From Lepidodermella squamata (Eukaryota > Gastrotricha): a DNA stretch of 64,000 bases. The first letter of the stretch is position 1, and every line of letters starts with the position of its first letter. The position numbers and the translations under genes were made by a program. The DNA is taken from NCBI GenBank assembly GCA_047495785.1, contig JBLDXI010000043.1, forward strand, positions 434,001-498,000. The letters run 5' to 3'. Below the pieces are notes generated by a model. The model was not told where the DNA came from. It saw nothing but the letters and a program-made list of their open reading frames with translations, and did not search any database. Below are positions 11,611 to 22,904 of the stretch, piece by piece.

Positions 11611-11919
11611 CAAAAACAGCAATAACTATTATTACACTTTCATTTGAGGTGGCTGTAAAAAATGGGTCTTCAATTGATAATCGCAGCACCGCAGTTGAAA
11701 ATTATTGCTTTTCTTGCGGACGATTCCAAATGTAAACGAATCAATTATAGCTGCCCGTCTTTTCAAAGCTAATTCATCAAGCACTTTCATTATTTATAAT
11801 AGGATCTCCTTCTGAATCATAGAGTTGATCAAGGATTTGACTCTCGCAAAGTTCATCACTATAACCTCAGCCGCTGTCGATCTATTTTTATTTTTCCTCG
11901 GTTGACGTGATCACTTTAC

Positions 11920-12389
11920 CACTTTAACTGCCGAAAATAGACTGCGAGATCCGATATTTGGGTCCAAATCCTGGGTATGTCAACAAGTCCTTTATCGGGT
12001 CAACAATGCGTCGCAGGGCAAAATGTCTGACGGCAAAGTGTAGGTCATGGTCCGGCGGGGTCTCAAGGTCTGAGCAGGGTCTTTGAGAATGACAGTGAAA
12101 TAGCGTCGAAATTTTGGATTAGAGCCAAAAGTCAGACCCAAGAATTGAACCTAATTATTAGACCCAGATAATCGAAATTTCACTGTTTTTACAAGTTGAT
12201 TTCTGTGCGATCCTTGAAGTCCTTGGCCCCAAAACTGGTGTCAAAAGAACGGCCGGACCATGGCCTACACTTTGCTGTCAGACATTTTGCCCGACGACGC
12301 ATTGTTGACCCGAAAATAGGACTTGTTGACATACCCATGATTTGGACCCAAATATCGGATCTCGCAGTCTATTTTTTGCAGTTAAAGTG
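11920..12389. mobile_element. inverted-repeat MITE (470 bp) next to the AST2 start
   Basis: The left arm begins CACTTTAACTGC and continues with ATAGACTGCGAGATCCGATA. The right arm is its near-perfect reverse complement, ending GCAGTTAAAGTG. The arms pair for roughly 130 bp each around a core of about 200 bp with no coding capacity. Flanks are TTAC and TTAA, a possible imperfect 4-bp target duplication. The right end lies 42 bp before the AST2 ATG, so the element supplies the promoter-proximal sequence of that gene. AST1 has no such element. Confidence 0.85.
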
Positions 12390-12431
12390 TTAATCGTGTT
12401 GTTGCTTCACATGCAACATTCAATTTTTTAT

Positions 12432-15400
12432 ATGCCAAGTAGCTTGGTTGGTTTTGTTTTCTTACTCGTCGTCAGTATGGCGGGTTCGGATGATGGCCCT
12501 GCCGGAACCTACTTTGCAAGTTTGCTAAATTACCCGGAATCGAATTTGCAGACGGAACCCCTCGATACTGAGCCAATCCTTCGTGATTCCCCGACGCCTT
12601 CCAAATCTCTAGCTTCGCCGATCAAGCTGTGGATCGGCAACACTTCACAACCTGGGTGGACGGATCCTGGTTTCGTCGAAATAGGTAGGATTACTTCAAA
12701 ACGCGGTTCACAAATTCAATGATTTCATCCCCAACAGTTTCGGTTGTGCGAGCAGAAGTCATGAAGCTTCAGGCCTTCCTGTCCAGCGTTACGTGCATTC
12801 AATTCGAAAATCCAACCTCATTAACACCTGGAGAAGTAGGAGTGGCAATTTTCGACAACATTCCAGATGCTTACAAGTACAATTTTAATTTATTCAGCTC
12901 TTTCCATATGTTGCAGACCTTCTTTGAAGATCAACCCAGACACATCGGTGCTGTTGTTATCGACAACAAGAGATCCGGCACTCCAACAATTTGTAAATTT
13001 GCAATTTGTTTTTGCGTGGTTTATTGCTTGAAAACCCAAGTGATTTGGAAGAAGTATAAAGAAAATTGGCAATGATACAAATTTTCTTAAAACTAACCGG
13101 TATAAATGGCATGCCTAGTTCATTCATCACCTAAACCTAACTAAAACCATTTACCTTGAATTTTTTGTGATTTCTAGTTTGTAATTTCTAAGCTGATATC
13201 ATTAGGAATGCATTTTGTTGAAATATTGACAAATATTGGCTTCGTATCTATGAATTCCACATTATCGCCATTTCCAGAGCTGAAATGGGGAGAATATCGT
13301 CAGCTTGAGCTCGCTTCGCTCGCGGTTGACTAATTTTTTACGAAGTGAACATAGGGAAACGTATTATTGGTCCTGTGTGGTCAGTTATTCTTGAAAGTGA
13401 AGGTGAGGTCCATTTAGGATTTCAGAGTAAGGCTTGATAAGGGTAATTTTGATATGGTTTCTGGGCTGCAAGATGCGTTGCAGCACGAAATCATTCACGC
13501 ATTATTTCGATTCAAATTTAGACTATTTTCAGCCAAAATTATAAAAACATACCGCTAGCTAAAGCCGCCGGGCTTGGGCCGGGACTTGATACAGTTATCA
13601 GGTTGGGCGTTGGTTATAGGATGACCCGAGCCCGGCGACCCAAGCCCCGCGGTGTCCAATTTATGACATTGCTTAAAAATTCATTACAGGGCTTTTGGAA
13701 ATTTTGCAAATTTCAGTATTTTGGGAATTTTCAGCATGAAATCACATTTTTTACTAGATATTTCGACGATTAATTCGTCGCAGGTCATTGTTTTTTCTGC
13801 TTCCTTCAAGCTCCTCTCGTAGCTAGTAAATTCGTAAAATGTGTGCTGGGGACTAATTTATGCTCGATTTTACGCTTTATCTATGGCTTTACCAGACAAA
13901 AATATACGTAATGCCTGTCTTTCGCTGCTAGAATAACGGGGTTGCCTACCGATTCTTCTTTCTATTGGGCTTCAAATCGGAAATATTGCGATCTGACTAC
14001 CACGACTACCTGCAAATCGACCCCGATTTCGATAGAACTCAGTAGGTTTCAGCAAACCGGAATATGTATCATCGACGTATCCGTGCTCTTCCTAGAATTC
14101 AACCTCTACTGCAACAACAACCTGACCTAACCTTCGGCGTGCCATTCGACTACGACTCGGGCACCATAATACCACTCACTGACCCAAACATCAATGGATT
14201 GATAAAGCCGTACGACGCGCGCTACATGTCGACCATCGGCCATCACAACTACATGTCGCATTACGACATACTGAAAATGAACTACCTTTACAACTGCTTT
14301 GGTAAGCAATTTTCGAAATCTCATGATAGTCATGCGTTTAGGGTGACTGCGAATTCCTGGCTCCGCGAACTCGAGATTTATTATTTTAAACGAAGTTCTA
14401 AGTTTTGAAAGTCATTTTTCAGCTGATCCGACTTGCAACGCCACGAAATGCGAGAACGGTGGCTTCCCAGATCCAGCGAAGAACTGCACCGTATGCCAGT
14501 GCCCGTTCGGCTTCGGAGGCCCGCTGTGCGAAACTTTCGCGCCGGCTGCACCACCAGGCAGCTGTGGCGGCCCTGTTGTAGTCTCGCCCTGTAGCAAACG
14601 GGTCATTGAATCTCCGGCTACTTACAGCGCTGGCAGTAGTTGTTCATGGCTCGTTTCGACTGTTAGTTTCTTTCTAAATTTTCGAAGGGATTTGCTCTTT
14701 CTATTTCTACATGAACATGACTTGGGAAAGTGGAATATATAATAAGATATTCTCATCATAATTATTAATCATCAATATCCTCATAATTTGCTAATAGGAA
14801 GCAGATAGCGGCTTGATTTTCGCCTTCGAAAAAAGGCCCGGCCTGCAATGTAACTGTAAGACTAATCTAATATTGATTGGTAAATTCAAATCCTCACTGT
14901 TTATTTTTTGTTCACAGTATTTAGAGTTTGTGACGATTTTGTCCTCATTCGCAATCTTGGCGATGCTGAAAGCTACCCTGGATTCAAGTGAGTCTTTTTT
15001 GACGCAAGTCGCAAATGAAGGATGTAAATTGGTGGGCCAAATAGGAACTCAAAGAACGCGCTGATGAAAGGAAATAATTATTTTAAATAAATACAATTTC
15101 AGATTTTGCGCGTGTGGTGTCAGCAGTGGGCGAACTTTTGTCACAGACAAGCCCCAAGCTATGGTGCACATGCAGGCGATAGTCGGGCAGCAATCGCCGG
15201 ATCAGGGCTTCAAACTCGTTGTCTACGCAACTTGCAAGGGCGTTAAAGCTTCGAACCTATCGAAGGAGATCATCATCACCTCAACCGGTTACGACTACGA
15301 AGGCACGGCCGTGAAAACAACCGTCGCAAATGAGACCTGCAGCCCCTGGACAGAGCAAGCCGTTTACGACGAACTGGACTTCCCAGGTGGCAGTCTCAAC

Positions 15401-16331
15401 GCATCGCTTAACGCATGTCGCAGTCTCAACTCGGGGCCTGGCCTGTCTTGCTTTGTCGGGAATTCGACTACGCTGTCAAACTGCTCCATTCCTGAGCAAG
15501 CACGTAAAAACCTCGCATTTTCTCCTAAATCCTAATAAAATTATTTTCTCATGCAGCGGTGAAAATTGAATCTCCGACGACTCGCTTTTTTCGCTGCGTC
15601 TACGCTCTGACCGGCGAATTCGTTGGCTGTCGCCGGAATAAGTGCCGAACGGGCGAAACCACTCTTAATTGGAAAGCTACTAGGAAAGCCTGCATTCGAG
15701 GCGTAAGTTTCAAGCGCAAAAATCTGAGCTATTGCCGTAATTACTAACCTGAGCTTAGGTAAATTTAAAACGCCAAAAATCGCCCTAAGGTTGGCTTCTA
15801 TTTTAGGGCAGGGTAATACATACAATTAGAGCTCAAGTATTACGATTGTCTTTACTGATCAGCTCATCCGATTCAGGTTGCAAAGCGTTGCTATACGGGA
15901 GATCAATTCCGTTGTGTCGCCAATAGCATGAAGTGCGACAAGCCCGGTGAAATTGAGGTGAGCTGTTTGATATGAAAGCTGCGCTATTCTGCTATTTTCC
16001 GACTTATAGAACAAAACAATTGGGCTATTCAAAACTTACCGCTTCTTCACCCGCAGTTGGCTCGCTTGCCAACACGTCGACGGCATGGTACTGCACAGTC
16101 CTTAGGGCTCAAGTTGCTTTCATTTAAGAGTTTGCATTTTGTAGGAGTATTTCCGGTGTTTCAAAAAAGACTTCGTCGACTGTCGCCGCTACGAATGCCG
16201 CGCTGAAGAAGTGAGTTACTGCTTGCCTTTTGCCTTCATGTTCAATGTAACTTGGTGTTCATTGTTTTCTTCAGACTACTGTGGGTCCTTTTTGGACGCC
16301 GGAAAGTTGCTATGCCGATAACTGGGAATAG
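12432..16331 (+). CDS. catalytically dead astacin-like secreted protein, second copy (AST2)
   Basis: Same 14-exon structure as AST1: 12432-12684, 12738-12876, 12917-12992, 13932-14041, 14096-14301, 14423-14661, 14798-14855, 14918-14987, 15103-15503, 15557-15702, 15877-15957, 16010-16087, 16145-16210, 16275-16331; 659 aa. The ATG at 12432 aligns exactly with AST1; an in-frame ATG at 12411 is the alternative. The active-site helix reads YRFFFLLGFKSE (162-173), so the zinc ligands and catalytic Glu are lost exactly as in AST1, while VTCIQFENPT, FGVPFDYDSG and the C-terminal astacin Cys are kept. EGF, CUB, TSP1-like and Cys-rich parts follow. Intron 3 is 939 nt against 142 nt in AST1, indicating an unidentified insertion of about 730 bp; intron 2 is only 40 nt. 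No stop or frameshift was seen. Likely a secreted non-enzymatic binding protein. Confidence 0.88.
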
Positions 16332-16358
16332 CGGAGCTGCTATGACTGAGAAAACTGC

Positions 16359-16364
16359 ATTAAA
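16359..16364 (+). promoter_or_regulatory. poly(A) signal of AST2
   Basis: ATTAAA 28 nt after the stop, in the same context (AAAACTGCATTAAAAT) as in AST1. Confidence 0.5.
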
Positions 16365-17261
16365 ATAGAACTATCTTTCGTGATTCATTATCGCTTGATA
16401 TATAATCGTATGTATTTTCGACAGAGCAAGTTAACTTAATCTTATTTTCTGACATTCAATTTTGTGGTGCGTTTTGTGCTTATTTAAAAGAAAATGTTAT
16501 TTTATTTTCCGAATAAATCAGGATCGATTGAAACACTTTTTAAAACTTTAAACAGGAGGATTAAAATGGAGGAATGCTCATATGTTGGCAACATTTTTGG
16601 TAAGTACAAGAGTGCGATGAATTCAGAGAGGCGAACTCGCTGTTTTATATTGATGGTATCTAAGATTTCGGACGTGTCAGTCCGAAAATTCGACCCCGAG
16701 CTTAAATTATTCTCTAAAAGAGGGCCGAATTCCAAGATCAGTGTTTGATGTCCCATATTTCGTACGTCGCTTCCTCTTTGTAATACGCCGAAAGTTTCTA
16801 AAACAAATGACCCCCTGGTTTTTTGCATTTTTACACGTTTCAGATGGCCCTGATTCCGATTTTAAAGGAGTGGCAATTTACAAGGCTGCGAAGCCAACGA
16901 ACAACATCGGGATTTGACTTGGCTGACCTCGTTTGAAGTTTGGATAATTGCTGCTTGAGATGCGTAGCTTGCGACAGCCTTAAAATAAGTTGTTCCTGCT
17001 TTCGTTTCCGTGTCATGCAGTCGTAAATAATCGAGAGCCCTTGTTAAAATGGATCAGTCCTTGGCTCGGTGAACTCTCTGCTCGTTGCTCCATGGAGCCT
17101 TCGGTGACTGGCTCGGACTTGATGTAGTCTCGCGTTGAGAGAGCTAGAATTCAGGTCTTTTTCAAGTTCTCTAACTCTGAGCCGGATGACTGGATCCGAA
17201 GATAGCAGAACAGAAAAAATACAGTAAGGAAATTTGAGACAAATTTAATAAAGTACGGATG

Positions 17262-17350
17262 ATAATTTCTTTGCCTCGAATTTTTTCAATAACTCCGTAA
17301 CCATGAGGAATTTTTTGGAGCGGGTTTCACCAGTCGATAGATCTAGTCTG
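17262..17350 (+). repeat. dispersed repeat R2, copy 2
   Basis: Matches 2095-2195: TTTTTTCAATAACTCCGTAA, then ACCATGAGGAATTTT and TTTCACCAGTCGATAGATC. No element boundaries are visible. Confidence 0.6.
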
Positions 17351-17754
17351 TTATTTTCTTGGGATCTTCTTTTCTGGGGATAAAAAATAATGGCTAAAAA
17401 TGAAAAAAAATAAACCCTGTTACTCAAGATATGGCTTTAGACGGATACTACAGCGCTATTGCTTTTCAAGCCTCATCTAAATCGATTCTGCTATCCCATT
17501 CGTGAGAAAATCAACACAGCATCTCCCAAAAAAATTGATCTCGAGCTTTCAGAGGTTTTGAATTTTTTGCCTTCGACGTGGCTCAAATCACGCAATGTCC
17601 CTATCAAATCCTAATTTTCGCTGTCTACATCAACCCCAGCTGCCGTCCCTAATGAGATTTTCGAACGAATTTAACGGCGATTCGTTCATCGGTCTTGAAT
17701 TCAAGCGAACAAGAAATTTCGGCACGCAACCGCCTTTGCAGTCGTAAAAAATTC

Positions 17755-17826
17755 CCGCGATTTATTTCTCTGTAAAAAAGGGAATTTAACTATAGACCTA
17801 GAAAAAGCGATATTTTTTTCAAAAGG
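17755..17826 (+). promoter_or_regulatory. conserved 5' flank of the truncated polycystin gene
   Basis: The 70 bp before the ATG (CCCGCGATTTATTTCTCTGT, then GGGAATTTAACTATAGACC and AAAAAGCGATA) are nearly identical to 30847-30922 before the full polycystin gene. The polypyrimidine-like TTTTTTTCAAAAGG just before the ATG resembles a 3' splice acceptor. It may be a leader-exon junction or trans-splice site, or simply recently duplicated 5' UTR. Confidence 0.4.
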
Positions 17827-20800
17827 ATGCGAGCGGCAAACTTCGTCGCGATTCTCATCCTTGTTGCAGCTCTCCAAGGTAACTTTTCAGCCTTATTTAT
17901 TAATCATCTTGGTTGGAAAAAAATATTTAAAAAATGTTGCGAAATTCTTGAAATTCTCAAAATAATCCTCTTGTAAACTACTAGAAATCTGATATTTAAA
18001 ATGTTCGATGATTTTTCAACGAGTCAACGAATTTCGGCAGTTTGGTGATTGAAACAGAAAGAAATTATGCAAAATTGTTTCTACTATTTTCATAAAATTG
18101 TGAAAATTCATGGACAATTATTTGCTTTAAGGAATATTAATAGGGTCAGATACGTAATAAATCCTAATATTTCTCCAACCCCAGCTGACGCTTGATTCCT
18201 GTAAAGTGAAGCCTGACTCTATCAACCCTTGGTTTTCGATCTGACTCAACTTTCATGAACGGTAAAGGTAAATAGCCTCAAAGATGAGTTATTATTTCTG
18301 GCAACAGGTACCTTGGTGTAACTAGATTTCGTCAATTATGCATTCCTTCCCTAGCGCTGATATTTTGGATTAATCCAGTGATCTGAGATCGAGGGTTAAG
18401 GATGGGTAGACGATCCTAATCGTCCTAAGTAATCCATTAGGATCCCTGGACGATTGGCAAGCTTAGCTTGGATCAAAGACTTCCATTTGAGATCTGTTTT
18501 CCAGGCCGAAACCTAAAAATCTAAGAAATCACCTAATCCTTACTCCCTATAAAGCTTACAGCTCTGAAGTTAGGAAAAGGCCATTTTGTGAAGTTCGAAT
18601 TTTTCATAATATTATTGTTAAACCAAAATAAATCTAAAAGTAAACGAAGCTCAACCTAACCCATCACTTCGCATCGAAATATAACGAAAATTCGATCAAA
18701 TTTACGAAAATTCAAGAAATTGTAACTGATGAATTGTTGAAGCATCTAATCTTACCTGATGTGTGTTTTCGATGATTTCAGAGCTGTCAACAGCGCAAGA
18801 CGGCAGCAAGCCGTTGTCGGCGAACCGGAACATCAAAAAGTGGGCGATCCGCGGCAAGCTGCTGTTCCTCGGCGCCATGCAGGACGACTGCCTGAAGGAC
18901 GGCACCGAGTGCCCGAACGGCTTCGGCCTCGAGCTGTGGATCTCCACCGGCGGCTCCACTGGCTACCTGGTCTCCAATGGTGGCCAGTCGTCGAAGACCA
19001 ACGGCTTCTACGTCCGTAAGCCTGTCAATGGCGAGTACGAAGTCGGCGTGGCGCTGCAGAAGAACTTGTGGCGGCAGTTTGTCTACCTGAAGGCGAACAA
19101 GACCGTGCACTTGGGCTTCACGTGGGACAAGGCCAGCGGCATGAAGATCTACGTCGATGGTCTCGTTGCCAAGCAACAACGCCAGTCAGAAGGGTGAGTA
19201 GCATTTTCTTAGCTATTTTCGCGACTCTAATCTCTCATCGCTTTTCCACTTATTACGCAACAGCGACAAATAATTTTTCCGATAATTGAGCTTGATCAAT
19301 TTCAAATGAAAATTCGAGAATCCTCGCTCGTAATGAAATATAAAATTGGACGGTACTTTTGGCCGCAGCAAATTTTCACTCTTTTCCGCAGCAAATTTCC
19401 ATTTATTCAATCATGGACGCCAGGTTACGTTTGATAAGAAGCTAATCACGACGCCAGTTGATAGCGGGGTTCGAGGGCTATCGATTGGCACTAATGTTGC
19501 CAAACGAACCCTTTTCAAGTTTCACCAATAGTGTGATTTGTGAGACAAAAGTATGATGACTTCGGACTTTCCATCATATCCCCAAATTAGTCAATCTTTT
19601 ATTAATGAGTTAGGGCTTTTTCGACAGCCCTAATCCTCCTCTATCAGAATAAGTGAGAATCCCAAGATTTGGAGAAAAATTGGAGATGCTGGAAAGAAAA
19701 TAAAGAAATTTGCTGCGGAAAAGAGTATGAATTTGCTGCGGGTTAAAGTATTTTTCAATATAAACGGGACAGTGCCACCGATCTTGCCTCGAAAGTTCCG
19801 CTGCCTAAATATTTGCCCCGCTAAAATGAATTAGGGTTCCAGCACAAAAAAGTTTCCGATTTTTGACAATTTCGGCATTTTCCCCCCGATATTGATGCCT
19901 CATAGATAGTTGCTAAGTTCTCAGACTGATTATATCACAAAAATCACGAATATTCGAAATCGATCGGACTTGGAACTCAAAGAGGCATGTTTTGAGGTAA
20001 TCTAGTGCTGAAGCGTCATAGCTACCAAATCCTAACTTCAGGACGAAGATTTAGCATACCGATGTATCGATGTAAGAGATACATGATCCATCCACTGGAT
20101 TTCTCATGATTCGGTTTATTTTGTTATTTCCCTCGCTTCTCATTAATTTCCTCATTTTAATCGCTGTGTCAATTTCCCGATTTTTCCGATTTTTAGGAAC
20201 CTATGTAACTTTAGTCCGCAAAAACCTGATGATGATACATGGGAATACCTGATGTATAGGCACATTTTCCGGCCCGCCGGTGTTTCCTCCGCGCGCGCGT
20301 TCCTATTGGTTGGCTCGTTTTACGCGTAAATACGCCTCGCTCGCATTTATTGCGCAACAAATAATTGCAGCCCTCCCTCGCGCGCGCGCGCAAGAAAATG
20401 TACAAGTCCGAAATTCAGGAGAATAACGGCGCGCTAGGGGTTGGATATGCGTGGTGGGTGGCATAAAAAGCGAAATTTTCGTATTTTCGCTTTTTTTCAT
20501 TGGTATTTCAAGTTTATTTTAAATTTGAACAGAATTTTTCCCTAAAATAGCCTAAAATAGCGCGCCTAAAATGGCTATTTCCGGTTTATTTTTTTTTAAT
20601 TTTATAATTTTTCATAAAAAAGCGTGTTCTTCGAAAAAAATACATCACATCCTTTCTCTTAAATCAATTTTTATATTCTTATGGCCGGTGTTTTTGGATA
20701 CGAAGAGATAAGTCATCAAATAAAGAGGTGTAGGCCGCCAAGATGCATTCAATTTTGTTGTCGTATTAACAATTCCAAACATCCTTTTCAAGGGTGAGCT

Positions 20801-22904
20801 TATATCTTTGTTGGAAAGCATGCAGCATGCTTGTCTCAGACTTAGCAAACTGACTTGGACTTAGCGCACGGGCGCTCAGGGCGCGTTCGAGTGCGCGCGC
20901 GCGGGGGTAGGCTATAATTATCTTGAAAAGTTGCGCAATAAGCCCCAACCAATAGGAGCGCGCGCGCGGAGGAAACACCGGCGGGCCGGAAAATGTGCGA
21001 TGTATAGAGCTCTTATCGAGGTTTGAGGCTTGTTTTACTTGAAAATTTCCAGCTAGATGAAAGTCGATGGGTAATTCTACTGTAGTTTTTGCATGATTTC
21101 ACAGAATTTCATCGCTACGTAGCAATGAATTGCCGACCCTGTCCATCCTTTGAGTTTTCAATCTTAGAGAATCTTCTTGATGATTTTCTCCTAACTTCCG
21201 TTCTGGAATGGGAACCTGCATATAATTCTCAAACTGGTTAACTGATTTCTCAAATTCCTGCAAATTTTGGGATTTTTCATATTATTTCATACATAATATC
21301 TAATTTGAAATTCGCAGAAACCTCAAGATTTTACTCGCCAAGTGTTCTATTTCAACTCGGTTTTAAACTTCAGCCTCTAGTGGACTTCTCATTTTCCTCA
21401 TGACTGTTTGAATTTTCCTTTCTCTATTTCTTTGAAGTATCGATATCGAAACTAATTTGATCTTTCGCAAATCACAAAGTTGAATAGTTCAGAAATTCCC
21501 TTTTTCGATAAACTTTCGAATTAATTCCGAGAATTGTTTCGCGAACCGACTGCAGCCTTATCCGCTGCATTCTAATTTGTCAACTTCTTCTTCAGACGTG
21601 ACTACTCGAGCGTTGGCGTTGATGCAACAGACTCCGTCAACTACCTGATCGCAAACGGCGACTCGACCCGCTTCCACGATCTATTCGACGACAACAACCA
21701 GCCGAAACCCGGCGCCGAGCTCTTCGAAGTCGTCAACATGACCTACTACTACACGAGCCAGGACAGCGTTGTCCGCGAAATGACCAAAGACATGGACGAC
21801 CGGCTGCTCGTCGCCTGCTACAACAACGTCCCAAGCCAGTACTCGCGAGCCCCCATCCAAATGCCAGCGCCATCCCCCAACAACAACGTAACCTACCTGT
21901 ATTACCTGTGCCGAAACGGCTGTGCTGGTTCGTCGAGTGCTGGAGCTCAGGTTTGGGTGCCGAAAGCTGCTGTAGTCGATAAAACCGGCAACTGCTTCTG
22001 CTCGCCAAGCCCGAGTGGAGCCACTGCCGCGAGCTGCCAAGACCCGGCCACACTACGAGCCCTGTGGACCACCGTCTCCCTCTCAGACCCGTCCTGGAAC
22101 CCAGTCCAGGAACCCGGCCTCCAGGTCATCAGCCCAAAACCAACATGGCGGGTTAATGTTTCGTCGGAAACTGGTAACTTCAGCGTGCCCCAAGCTGCTG
22201 TTTCGAACTCATCATCGAACGTGACTGTTAGTATGCAATTTCTGACTACGGCCAGCAATCCATTCAGCTACTCAGACTCGGCTTCTCAGGTTAAATCTGG
22301 CGTCGTGTCATACACCAACCCTGACGGAAGTCCAATGGCTGTCGACAACACTAGTGCCCGGATTGACATCAGACTGAAAGGAGCCGGCGAAAAGGGACCT
22401 CAGCCTGTGAACTACACAGTTTTCGCACCGATCGCTGACGTTCAAAAACTTCCAATCAACTACCATCGAATCGATCTAGCTGAGAATGACTCTTCGATCC
22501 ATATCGTCGTAAAGCCTATGGATGAAATCACTCAGTTCCAGGTCTACATTCGCAAGGCTGGTTTCCCGAACGAAACTCTATACAACTTCACGCAAGCGCT
22601 GCCGAATGACAACTTCACAAAGTCGCTGAAAGACCCGAAAGTTTCCGACGAGTTGCGCTGGAGTGTTTTCCCACCGCCCACTTTGACCAGGTACAACGGG
22701 TCTTACTACGTCGGTATCAAAATCATCGGAGCTAAGATTGAGCTGCCGTATGTTGCCCATATCTACACCTACAACATGCGGATGTTCACTTCGGGCTGCC
22801 GTTCCTGGGACGAACAAAACGAAACTTGGGATGCCCACCGGTGCCAGGTCGGTCCTATGACCACTGTCTACGAAACCCAGTGCCTTTGTACATTTCCTTG
22901 GTAA
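17827..22904 (+). CDS. truncated, internally deleted polycystin-1-like ectodomain (PKD-delta)
   Basis: Three exons, 17827-17878, 18782-19193 and 21596-22904; about 590 aa. Relative to the full gene it has the same signal peptide, LamG/ConA-like domain and Cys-rich WSC-like stretch. At residue about 341 (nt about 22155) it jumps in frame from TWRVN straight to SSETGNFSVPQ, which lies 4.8 kb further on in the full gene. All PKD repeats and two introns are thereby skipped. It then follows the GAIN-like domain up to ETQCLCT and stops as TFPW where the full gene has the GPS sequence THLTSF. A 2-bp deletion at this point explains the new frame and stop. The predicted product is soluble and secreted, with no transmembrane or channel part. 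Because frame is preserved over 590 codons and across the junction, it may be expressed. Recent pseudogenisation is the alternative. Intron 2 (2402 nt) holds a MITE. Confidence 0.72.
20260..20998. mobile_element. MULE-type MITE, 739 bp, 9-bp target duplication
   Basis: Starts GCACATTTTCCGGCCCGCCG and ends with the exact reverse complement CGGCGGGCCGGAAAATGTGC. The arms remain paired for about 55 bp, through GTGTTTCCTCC, GCGCGCGCG and CCTATTGGTTGG. It is flanked on both sides by GATGTATAG (20251-20259 and 20999-21007), a perfect 9-bp target duplication typical of Mutator-like elements. The interior has alternating purine-pyrimidine CGCGCG runs and no transposase. It lies in intron 2 of the truncated polycystin gene; the corresponding intron of the full gene has no such element. 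Confidence 0.9.

Larger units (their letters stand above)
11253..11919. other. spacer downstream of ANK copy B
   Basis: Contains a short motif CACGGTGGGTCAGACA (about 11307) also found after the intact ANK gene (about 30203), an AT-rich TAATAGATT/ATT tandem stretch (11457-11530) and R1 copy 2 (11533-11610). No gene is supported. Confidence 0.5.
16332..17754. other. spacer between AST2 and the truncated polycystin gene
   Basis: Begins with about 180 bp of 3' flank shared with AST1, then unique AT-rich sequence, R2 copy 2 (17262-17350) and, from about 17460, sequence shared with the upstream region of the full polycystin gene (about 30430 onward). The shared part includes CACGCAATGTCCCTATCAAA and CGAACGAATTTAACGGCGAT. 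No ANK gene is present here, unlike at the neighbouring AST copies. No gene is supported. Confidence 0.5.
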
